A DNA stretch of 11,900 bases from Acanthaster planci (taxonomy: Eukaryota > Echinodermata > Asteroidea > Valvatida > Acanthasteridae): assembly GCF_001949145.1 (NCBI RefSeq), contig NW_019091485.1, positions 2,321 through 14,220 on the forward strand, in the 5' to 3' direction. A program made the position numbers and the translations under genes. Positions within the stretch are counted from its first letter, which is position 1, and each line of letters starts with the position of its first letter. This document shows, piece after piece, positions 1 through 8,800 of the stretch. The notes below the pieces were generated by a model that searched no databases, was not told where the DNA came from, and was given only the letters and a program-made list of their open reading frames with translations.

Positions 1-985
1 ATAATATAAAATTAACAATGTTACCAATCAAGAGTTAATAGTCTCATGAATTTCAATAGGACTCTGACAAACTGGCCTCAACTGTAAACTATTTTTCTGT
101 TACAGGACACGTCATTGAAAACGAGAGAACTTCTTGAAACTTGGCTTGTCATTTACAACAAAAAAAGATTTATTTACAGTTATGTACATCACAAATTTGT
201 CATTCAAAACACAATTTAGCAGAATCTAGTGAAACTCCAAATTTTGAAGTACAACTGAATTATCAAGCCCAACAACCGTTGCTACATGTACACTTGAGTC
301 AAATTACAGCCCAAATTGGTGACAGTTGTGAAAGTGTCCAACCCCGGAGTGAACAGGTTGAATGAAGTTCATACAAAATATACTTGGTTTTTCGAGATGT
401 GAGTTGCCTTCAAAAGCCAGCCTCTCTTGAAGATTTTGGGAATTCAGCTGTTTCACTGGTCTGTATCCTATCCCCATTAGCTCAGGAAAAGAATTTTCCC
501 CCTAAATATACATGCACATGTATCTTGAGCTAATGCTCTATGGATCTGCTGTGCAAACACACCCGAACCTGAACTGCTTGAGCCTCTGATGAGATCCGAC
601 TAAAAAGTTGACCAGCCTAAAACTCTAACTCTATTAACTAAATGTTCCAAATAATATGCAAATTAATTCCAACTCAGTACTGGGCCTTTATCCATAGAGG
701 ATACTTTGAGTAACTATACAAGAAATGGGTTATGTGGGCCAGTCTTAATAACGTACAGTTGAAACAAAATAAGAAACGTATAGTTGGTGTAAAATATTGG
801 ATTCACAAATACAGCACTGTGCATAAATTTATCTTCATTCTGGGGCATGACTAGGAGCCATAATACACATACTTCAACACTTGTCTGCACTTTTGCAGCA
901 GTTTTACAATTACTCATTTTCCAAGAAACCTGGAAGAATTTGATAGTATAGCATATGTACATGCTGTATTGCTGCATGAAGACTT
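1..985 (-). other. 3' flank and probable 3' UTR of the transposase gene
   Basis: There is no convincing gene here; the short open frames on both strands have no recognisable domain and look like chance. On the minus strand it lies downstream of the transposase stop codon, so part of it is probably 3' UTR. The only canonical minus-strand AATAAA I see in this stretch is at 169-174, which would give a 3' UTR of about 0.8 kb. I looked for a CACTA-type terminus (CACT at the left end of an element) and saw isolated CACTGG and CACTTG words, but none with a matching inverted copy on the other side of the gene. Confidence 0.5.
169..174 (-). promoter_or_regulatory. Candidate poly(A) signal for the transposase gene
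   Basis: Plus-strand TTTATT reads AATAAA on the minus strand, about 0.8 kb beyond the transposase stop codon. It is the only canonical hexamer noticed in the 3' flank, so it is the best candidate, but the implied 3' UTR is long. Confidence 0.35.
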
Positions 986-3900
986 CTACATTGTAACATA
1001 ACTTGGTGGGAGACAAACATAAGATGAGTTTCTGACCTTAATTATAATGCAACTCCCACTAATACCTAATGCATTTACAACATGTATATGGTCAGAAAAG
1101 TCAACACATTTCTTAATGTGAGAGACTGTACATGCTCCATCAGAAAAAACATTTACAGGCGCAACACATATTTCTTTGAGTAATACTACACATTCATTAT
1201 GACTGGTGCAAATTATCCTTTGCAGTACACCAAACTTCCCACGGTCAGTAAAAATGACTGTGTTATTTCTGGTTTTGGACTTTTGATAATGCACAGTGTG
1301 AAATAACAGTCCTCTTAGTGACATCCTGTTAAAAGCTAACGCTTCATCACCAATAATGAAATCAGTTAACTGAATGGCAGCCATTTCCTGAGGTGACAGA
1401 TTAGTCATATGGCCCACGCCATATAATTGGATTTCACCTATCACATGTGATGGCTCAAATTTGTTGGTTAACAGAAGTTGTTCACAAAATGCCTTTTTTT
1501 GATCGGATATCCCATAAACAAGTTTGAACATGTGTAAAGACTTAATCATAAGAAATTTGTGCAATGTTTGCATTATGATGCCTCTGTTGCCATGAAGAAG
1601 AGCCTTGATTTTACCATTCGCCGTTTCAAATGGGAAACATGAATGTGTCCACAAGGGTCCACACATTTTTACACCTTTTGGGAGGTGAGTTAGGGAATGA
1701 ATGTTGAACGTCATGCTTCCTCTACCATATAAGAGCTGCATATGCGCAACAAATGAATAAAGGAGTATATCTGCGCGGTTCACATCTGCTTCAGATACAG
1801 ATTTTTGTAGGAGCAAAAACACTGCTTCAATAAGGCTACAAATATGAATGAAGTATGCATGTGGAAGAATCCCCAACAAACAAGGCAACGATAAAAACAA
1901 CAGCCAATTATACCACTCGCTTGCCTTCCAGAATTTCCTTTCAGATATTGGTCTTTGAGTTCTAGGTGTGAAACTGGGAAGTTTCACTTGTTTCAACACG
2001 CTATCTAAATATGCAATATTATTCAATGACCCTATGTAGAATGGACTTCCAGCTGGTGAATCAATCCACAATTCTGTTAACTGCCGAATTACACCAAGAA
2101 GAACACAGTGCATAAAATCTACTGGGAATCCCCAAACAATGGAAAAATGTGGCAAATTTATTAGTGGAGTTGGCCCTTTTACCCCCCTTACAACGTGCCC
2201 TTCATCAGTAGCTCTCATCATGTCATGCAGCAATTCATCATCAGTGCGTTCAGAATAATCACAAACATCAACAGGGTATTTCACTGTTCTTTCCACACTC
2301 ACTCCGGGATGATAGCACAACCCACAGCCCATGTAGCCATTAAATTGAACAGTATTTTTCATGGTTGCACGGGCTGGTGCATCAACATTACAGGAAATGC
2401 CATATAATTCACTGTGAACAAACTGCCCATTGTTTTTCCAAGAAATACCTTCAGTAATTAATAAATTAGCCTCCGTGACAAATTTCTCTAAAAATATGTT
2501 CATCTTGGGTTCTGATTTTCCAAACCAAACACCAGCTACAATCAAATTGTCTCTTCTCATCCTAGGGGGCAATTCGTTTATCATCAGATAGATGGGCCAT
2601 AGAGAATACTTTGAAGATTTAAAAATGGGCGTACCATCGCTGTTGAATGAATACGAAAAGTTTTTTTCATTTGCCAATGGCTGCCCAGGCCGAGACATCA
2701 TTTTGTATATCTCACCATCATATATATCCTCGATACCATCTTGCCTACATTTGATACGAGTGTATCGATAGGTGAGATTTCTCGCTATATCAGGTAATTC
2801 AAAAAGAGATTTGATCTGAGACCTTAAATTTGTTGTCACAAAAAAGTTGCCATTTGATAAACTCTGAACTGAACAAGGTCTGTCACACTGAGGACAAGGA
2901 ATATGTCCTTGTCCAGCTCCTTCATAAGTACCAACAAGACTATAGCAACACTGGCAATAAAAGTGAAATGAAAACTTGAAGAGTCTGTTCTTAAATATTT
3001 TCTGGCATAGAAACCTTGTCGCAACTAGCACCGGTTTTCCAAACAGTTCATTAATGAGCTGTAACAACCCAACAAGTGCTGCAGTGGAAAGGGCATACCT
3101 CATAACAAAAGACATCACCATTAAAAGTGCCTCTGCCCGGGTTGTTTCAACACCATCACAAAGTGGATGGTTCAATATTTCATCAATATTGAACATTTCA
3201 TCTTCTTCATCTTCACTGCTGGAAAACAACCCCTCTTGCTCTTCGCCACCGTAATCTGAGGGATCACTTTGGTCGTCACCATCACTTGCTTGGGTGTCTA
3301 CTTCCGAGCTACTGAACCCAACTGATGATGCAGCATCATTTTCATCACAGTTGTCTGGTGCAACATCCTGTGTTAATGCAAAGTATTAAATATAGGTATG
3401 AGTACACCCTAAGCAAAGTCAACTGCAAACATGATACAAGTCAACTTGTGTTGTACTGCCCATAGTCTAGGACCAGATTGAGTCCTAACACTATAACCCA
3501 TAAACAAAAGATACATGTACAAGAATACAACACAGTCACCACATGCTTGTTTTTTTTTGCAACTCATACAAGACGTTGCCAGCTCCAGACAGCACAAATG
3601 ACACAGTGCTTTGAGGCTCAATTTGTGCAATTATCTGCCACCTCCCAACTGGAGCAAAAAGTGGGTTACACATAGGAGAGTTATTCAGAGTAAGTTTCAC
3701 AGCATAAGTGTTCATGTATATGCTATACGGGTGCATGTATCCCCCATGGATAATCCTGGAGAACATACTTTTAGTTTCAAACCACCAATCCCATCAAGTG
3801 GACGTAAAATGAGGACTTAAAAACTAGGCAGGATTAAATATGCTTTTTTTTTACAAAGGAGAATGAACCTTGATATAAAGCAGTACCAGGACCCAGACTG

Positions 3901-4781
3901 AACTGCAAAAGGTTGCCTAAACTTTATACTTGTACATCTTTTATTTGAAATAGCTGACATGCAATCAATGTATTAGTGGATGTTAACAGAATATCATGCA
4001 TGAACAAAAAACTCAGCCATTGAGGTTGTTGCAAACTTGGTCCAAAATGAGAGAAGTTTTTTAGTCATTGTACTGCTCACTTTACCAAGGAGGAAGTCCT
4101 GTTTTTACAAGCACATCTATGGGGAAAAGTCGACAAAATTTCAAAGTTTATAATGGTACACATACATGCACATGTATGTACATACCTCCTGAATAATTGC
4201 ACTGAAGCTGGCAGGGACATGTGCGTCCAAGATGTCATCACTTTCCAACATCTCTGATTCTGGTAGCAAAGTTGGCTGAAAATCCTGAACTGGAGAAGGG
4301 GTGTGAACCTACAGTACACAATCATAAGAAAAAAGAACTCTTGCAAATCGAGAGAATATCTGCTATTGCTAACAATTTATCAAAAACACTTGGTCTCCAA
4401 TTAGTAAATTAGGCCTACAGTATACCATGTCTACTGTCACTGACAGTGTCAGGTCATTGACAGTACTGTCATGACAGTAGGACCAACTACTAGCCTGCTA
4501 GTACTAGCCTACTGCCTGACTACTTACTACATGTATGTACTGGGTATATGTAACTTAGTTCAACTTACAGCCAGGACGGATGTCCCCTCGCGCACGCGTC
4601 CCTCTACTTTGCGTCTGGCACTTGAAGTGAAATCCTGCTTCTTCCAGGTCTTCCATCTGTGCCGGGAAGAACGTGGAACCTCAGCTGCATCGCTGTCGTA
4701 ATCCTCAGGTTCTAAGTAGGTTCTGTACTGCCTGCCACGTCGAGTTGGCCTTGTGCAATTTGATGTGCTGGGATCAGCCAT
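986..4781 (-). CDS. CACTA/EnSpm (CMC)-type transposase, three exons, predicted 905 aa
   Basis: Predicted DNA cut-and-paste transposase acting in the nucleus. The exons, in order of transcription, are 4781-4569 (71 codons), 4308-4186 (41 codons) and 3367-986 (793 codons plus stop). Both introns are phase 0, with donors GTAAGT and GTATGT and AG acceptors. The start is supported by an in-frame TAA two codons upstream and a good context (A at -3, G at +4). Exon 1 is rich in Arg and Lys; exon 2 and the start of exon 3 (to about residue 175) are strongly acidic. A zinc ribbon follows (C250-x2-C253 and C270-x2-C273). The catalytic core carries FNSDG (D356), VDFMH (D529) and FPFE (E693). These match the D-D-E pattern known for plant Tnp2-type CACTA proteins, as does the KSSKYSLWPIYLMINELPP block. 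Another Cys/His cluster, GCGLCYH, sits near residues 459-465. The last ~100 residues look like the small beta-rich C-terminal domain of this family. No stop or frameshift is seen, so it is either a recently active element or a gene retained by the host. An in-frame alternative acceptor for exon 2 (start 4275) would give 894 aa. Family assignment is by recognition, not by search. Confidence 0.88.
3368..4185 (-). other. Intron 2 of the transposase gene (818 bp)
   Basis: It is bounded on the minus strand by GTATGT at 4185 and ACACAG at 3368, and removing it joins exons 2 and 3 in frame (phase 0). The sequence is AT-rich with homopolymer T runs. It contains one TACATGTA word at 3512-3519. I see no gene, repeat family or conserved RNA inside it. 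Confidence 0.75.
4309..4568 (-). other. Intron 1 of the transposase gene (260 bp)
   Basis: It is bounded on the minus strand by GTAAGT at 4568 and CTGTAG ending at 4309, and joins exons 1 and 2 in frame. Unlike intron 2 it is dense in short repeats: a cluster of five TGACAGT/ACTGTCA heptamers at 4433-4478 (listed separately). Just downstream on the plus strand are two copies of ACTAGCCT (4489-4496 and 4503-4510). Confidence 0.75.
4433..4478. repeat. Cluster of five TGACAGT/ACTGTCA heptamers
   Basis: Within 46 bp there are ACTGTCA (4433-4439), TGACAGT (4441-4447), TGACAGT (4458-4464), ACTGTCA (4465-4471) and TGACAGT (4472-4478). The last two form a perfect 14-bp palindrome, and 4459-4470 is another 12-bp palindrome. 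Outside the cluster I found the heptamer only at 320, 6485 and 6587. TGACAG is also the known core of TALE homeodomain (MEIS/TGIF) sites, and clustered short repeats are typical of CACTA subterminal binding sites. Which, if either, applies here is unknown. Confidence 0.6.
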
Positions 4782-4840
4782 TTTTTAATCTGCTATGCGC
4801 GATATACATATATACTGCACTGTATATGTACGGTACACGT

Positions 4841-4869
4841 ACATGTACATGTAATGTACATGTACATGT
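4841..4869. repeat. 13-bp inverted repeat made of TACATGTA units
   Basis: The arms ACATGTACATGTA (4841-4853) and TACATGTACATGT (4857-4869) are perfect reverse complements separated by ATG. Each arm is itself built from overlapping TACATGTA palindromes. It lies 60-90 bp upstream of the transposase start codon, within or near its 5' UTR or core promoter, and may form a cruciform or bind dimeric factors. Confidence 0.75.
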
Positions 4870-4918
4870 TCAACCTGCATGATGAACACAAACCACATGA
4901 ACCATGAACTGAGCTGGG

Positions 4919-4928
4919 ATGACGTCAT
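4919..4928. promoter_or_regulatory. Perfect cAMP-response element (CRE)
   Basis: ATGACGTCAT is a perfect 10-bp palindrome containing the full CREB/ATF site TGACGTCA (4920-4927). It sits about 140 bp upstream of the transposase start codon, a normal promoter-proximal distance. Function is inferred from the motif and position only. Confidence 0.5.
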
Positions 4929-5150
4929 ACAAACTCCACCCCCCCCTTCAATCAAAAAAAATATTAGATACTGATATTTAAAATCGTAAAAATTACTTCA
5001 GTTAATAAAAAAAATAAAATGAAACCTCACTGGCCTATAAGCGTACGGGAAAATTAATTAGCACGCATTTGTAAGCTTCGTTTGCAAATGACTTTTTTCG
5101 TCACGGTCAACAGTCGCGCGCGCGGTCGATCGTACCAACATGTACATAGT

Positions 5151-5636
5151 GGGTGCACTGAACCAATTCAAGCTCCGTTGAAAATAGTGTAAAATCAACC
5201 AAGTTTGGAGACCCATGGCAGGCAACTGAAGTCCCTGAGGCCTCTCAAACAAAAAACAATGTGTTGTGTGGTCCTTCAGATTTCATTTGATTTTCAATTT
5301 TTAGTAGGTTCACCAATGAATTTTTTAATTATCGGCCCAAAACAAACTCACCCCCCAAAAAGTGAAGGTTACCAAGCCCTCCAAGCGGCCATTTTTCAAA
5401 TGACATCCCTCACCTTAATTCCTCGGGCTCTTCTGACTAATTTTCAGTCCCATTTTTGTCTGCTTTACCCCCAGATGGGTGCCCTTGAATCTACACATAT
5501 AATCCTGGGCCACATTGACACAATCCCACCATTTCTTGGCCCAAACAGACCCCTCTTTTTGAAACAATCTCTGGGGGGTACTTTTTCTGCGGCGCCGCCT
5601 GGCGGAGAATTTTCCTTGAATTGGGACACTGCACCC
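5151..5636. mobile_element. Non-autonomous DNA transposon (MITE), 486 bp
   Basis: The left end (5151-5172, GGGTGCACTGAACCAATTCAAG) and the inverted right end (5615-5636) agree at 19 of 22 positions. The right end read in reverse complement starts GGGTGCAGTGTCCC and ends in the same CCAATTCAAG. The element is flanked on both sides by TAGT (5147-5150 and 5637-5640), as expected for a 4-bp target-site duplication. The interior shows no transposase signature. A plus-strand open frame crosses most of it (5205-5639) but resembles nothing and is probably accidental. A 4-bp duplication is known for Chapaev and Sola among other superfamilies, but the GGGTGCA termini do not let me assign one. It is unlikely to be mobilised by the neighbouring CACTA-type enzyme, whose elements normally begin CACT and duplicate 3 bp. 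Confidence 0.82.
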
Positions 5637-5640
5637 TAGT

Positions 5641-5648
5641 TATATAAG
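5641..5648 (+). promoter_or_regulatory. TATA box candidate for the BEN gene
   Basis: TATATAAG matches the TATAWAAR consensus and begins right after the 3' TAGT of the MITE. It predicts transcription starting near 5670 and a 5' UTR of about 165 bases before the ATG at 5837. Confidence 0.5.
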
Positions 5649-5836
5649 AATCGTCACGATGCGGTCGTCATTAAGTCTGGTTCCCAGAACGGACTCATGC
5701 TGGACACTGGCAGCTCATAGGGCAAGGAACCATACCACGTTCCCGGCGCATCTCGTGCATACGTGGCACACACGCGCAGCTTTTGAATCGTCTTGAACTA
5801 GTAAAACCCTAATAGTAACATCGGTCAGTCAGAGAT

Positions 5837-8800
5837 ATGGCTTCGACCATAAAATTTGCCTTTGTGAGGTACTTAAAGGACAACGAGAAGGACATTGTTC
5901 CTATACATTACATCAAGAACTTCAGACTAACTGCAGCGAAGGACTTTGACTCAGCGAAAGCGTATTTAGTACAGTGGCGTGGTGACGTGGCAAGCCCTGT
6001 GTAGCAGCAGTGACGAGGACGTGTACATGTACTACAAGGCTCAGATACTGATGCTTGGAGGTAAGCCCCACTGTTTTATGAATGGTTTATTTAAAAAGAC
6101 TCTTGCAGCAAAAATAGCTCAATTGCAGCCATTTATACAATAAATAGATAGATACACCAGTTGTAAAAATATTTGACGTTAAGAATAAGAAACTTTTGTG
6201 TGGCATATACATGTACCTCCGGGCGCTAAACCTACCTCCGTCTCGCCCGCATGGGGAGTTCAATAATTTTATGGGGGTCGGAGGATAAGTGTAGCAACAT
6301 GATGCTACTTTCTAAACTCATAACTTGTCCTTCATTAACTTTGTCCACTTGCATGTGAACATGAGTATGAGTAGAGTTTATGGGAAAGTCTTTCATTTTG
6401 CCGGAACAAAATTTCACATTTTTAGGCCTATGTACATCCAATACGGGGTGCACACATTAAACTCTTAGTGCGTGGCTGTCGTTCTGACAGTCATAACACC
6501 ATGAACATGCTTCCCATTTCTAACATGTCTAAATTCTATCATTACGGCACTGAACTGCACAAGCACGATGACGTTACTGTTCATTATGACAGTTTATATA
6601 TTTCTAAAATTCAAACTACTGCCGAGCAATAGTTGTGGGCGAGTGACTAAGGCGTTTCGAACCCACATGGTGTGAGATTTCTAATCGGCGTTTGGACCTT
6701 TTTTTTAAATTTCAAGTTTAAGGCCTAGAGGCCCTACCACTACCAGAATTTCTTTTTGTTGGATACTAATTGTGTAAGCACTGAAAGCAGGAATCTCTTT
6801 CTTTCCTCATCTGAGGCATATTGGAAGATTTTTTTTTAGGGAAATGAAATCTGCACTAAAGTTAGTATGCTTACGCAGTTGTAACAATATACATGTACAT
6901 GTAGAAAAAGGCCAATGTGTTACACATGCCACGATAGCAGCTGCCCATTAAAAATGCACTCAGTTGACCAGACTCCATGAAAGACTTTCCCCACAAACTC
7001 CTCATACTATAGTGCTCACATGCAAGTGGACTCTACACATAAATGTATGAAAGACAACAGTCAGAAATGTATTTTTTTCTGGTTTCAAAAGTGGCGTCAG
7101 GTTGAAACATTTATCCCATTTTGCACATAACAGATCAACTCCGAATTCAAATCCCAACCAAGTCTGAACACATAATACTGTGACAATGAAATTTAATTGG
7201 AGTGGCCCCAACTTATGAGGTGGCCCTAACTTGAGTTTAGTTGTTGTCTTAACTGCTGGAGAAACATGTTGAATGCCTGTCATGATTGCTACATGTAGTT
7301 AGCCTGTGTCATTGAATTTGATGTGGTACTACATTTTGTGAAAACAGCTACCCGACAGGAACTTGAACAGAAGAAAAAAGCCTCCCGAGTTAGAATCCCA
7401 AAGGTGTTGGACACAAGTGTGGAAAGTTCTTCCTCTGAGGATGAATGTGAAGTCATTCAAAAGGAAACAGCAAAGATCCGTGTAAGTTATGGTTTCAGGT
7501 CAACTCGGTCTCAAACAATTTGATCGTAAGTCAACTTGGCAGAAAAGTTGGTTGCAGGTCAGATAAGTCCCTTTTCAGAAAATTAAGGAAAGGGGTCTGA
7601 TGATTTACATACAAACAGTAAGGCAAAGTTTTAAAAAACATATTTAGCTTCCTCCCTCTGTGGAGAAAAGGAAGGAGGAGGCCCCCTTTTTTTTGTGTTT
7701 TTTATTAGTCCTCCAGCCCCCTATTTTGCAAGATGACCACCAGCTTTATTAAATGTGCCCAGTTGGACTCAGCTTTTCAAGGGCTTACATCTTTTCCTCC
7801 AAATTTTTGGAAAAAGATTTTTTTGTTGGTTTTTAAACTTTTTGAAAGAGGCAGCCCCCTTAAAGGAAGTGGGCGGGGACGATAAACATGTATGTTTTTT
7901 TACTTTGCCTAATAGGAAGTCAATAAACGTGTACATGTAATTGTGGCTCATGCATGGACTAAATACCCTGTCAGTTTGTTTGCAATATTATGAAATCTTG
8001 GGAGGATTCATGGATGAGTTGTATTAAAGTGAGATGTTAATGTGTTTCCATTCCTTTCAATTAAGTAAGCCCAGTGTGCAGTAAATTGCACAAACAAATC
8101 ATTTCAAAAAGAAGCTGCTACCTTTACTTCAATGACAGAAAGAGGCACAGAGAAGTATGGAAGCTGCCAAGCAAAGAAGCCTTAAGTCAATGATCAAACA
8201 AAAGCTGGAAAAAAAGAAGGCATCACCAGTGTTTGAATCAGTGAATCATGCAGTGCAGGAGGTGGCTCAGTCATGCCAGAGTAAGGACTGTGCATCAAAG
8301 TTGCACAGCATGAAGCGCCGTTGTATGGATGCGGAGGCCACCATTGCTAAACTGGAAGCTGAGACTAAGCGGGCCCGCACTGAAGCAGCAGAATATCAAA
8401 AACTAAACAAACAACTGCAAACTCAGCTGTTGGAAGCATTGAGAGGAAAAACAGACGGTAAGGCCAAACAAACCGTTTGTTTTTTGCAATCTACGTACCT
8501 ATTAAAACTTTAGAGTCTGACCAAATTGATGACCTGAAACCTTGCATGGCCGGTTTAGCAATAAAACTTCACAAAGAAACACTTTGTTTATCAAAACAAA
8601 CAGTTCTTTCCAACTTGAAACCATATCGGAAATGAAAACATTGATCAGCATTTCTTCATGAGAAAAATGATGTAAACTGGGAATTTTTGCTCTTCATATG
8701 TTGTGGACACTATAGGTTAATCGTGTTTTGAGTCTCATGGAAAAAAATTATCTGGTGTCTCCAGCGAGATACGAACCATGACCTGTCTGCTTCTTGTCCG

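Larger units (their letters stand above)
4782..5836. promoter_or_regulatory. Divergent intergenic region between transposase and BEN gene
   Basis: About 1 kb separates the two start codons, which point away from each other. Next to the transposase lie AT-rich TATATA-like words (4802-4829), the TACATGTA inverted repeat and a CRE. Then comes a CpG-rich stretch (about 5040-5131, including a run of alternating CG near 5115-5123). The MITE follows, then a TATA box and a second CpG-containing stretch (about 5650-5780) leading to the BEN gene. The MITE itself is CpG-poor apart from its right end, so the original region may have been a compact shared promoter of about 560 bp. Confidence 0.5.
6061..7347 (+). 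other. Intron 1 of the BEN gene (1287 bp)
   Basis: The donor is GTAAGC at 6061 and the acceptor AACAG ends at 7347 (phase 1). It holds a tRNA-like relic (6634-6667), two overlapping TACATGTA words (6890-6903), one TAGGCCTA (6423-6430), and a tandem duplication at 7202-7235. No other gene is supported; the short minus-strand open frames have no recognisable features. Confidence 0.8.

Noticed and set aside
141-365. A 74-residue plus-strand open frame in the left flank
   Set aside because: No motif or recognisable homology, no splice partners, and composition like surrounding non-coding DNA.
1-5150. CACTA-type terminal inverted repeats around the transposase gene
   Set aside because: Words such as CACTGG (near 455) and TAGTG (near 5147) occur, but no left and right pair matches beyond a few bases. 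The element ends, if any, are degraded, missed or outside the window.
5151-5636. The MITE as a derivative of the neighbouring transposase
   Set aside because: Its termini start GGGTGCA and its flanking duplication is 4 bp, whereas CACTA elements start CACT and duplicate 3 bp.
5205-5639. A 144-residue open frame across most of the MITE, plus strand
   Set aside because: No recognisable motif, no good start context, and it ends in the terminal repeat. Most likely an accidental open frame in a non-coding element.
5974-6004. A 31-base GT-AG segment whose removal would restore the BEN exon 1 frame
   Set aside because: It is shorter than functional animal introns normally are, has no pyrimidine tract, and would delete residues that resemble BEND5. 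A one-base indel is a simpler explanation.
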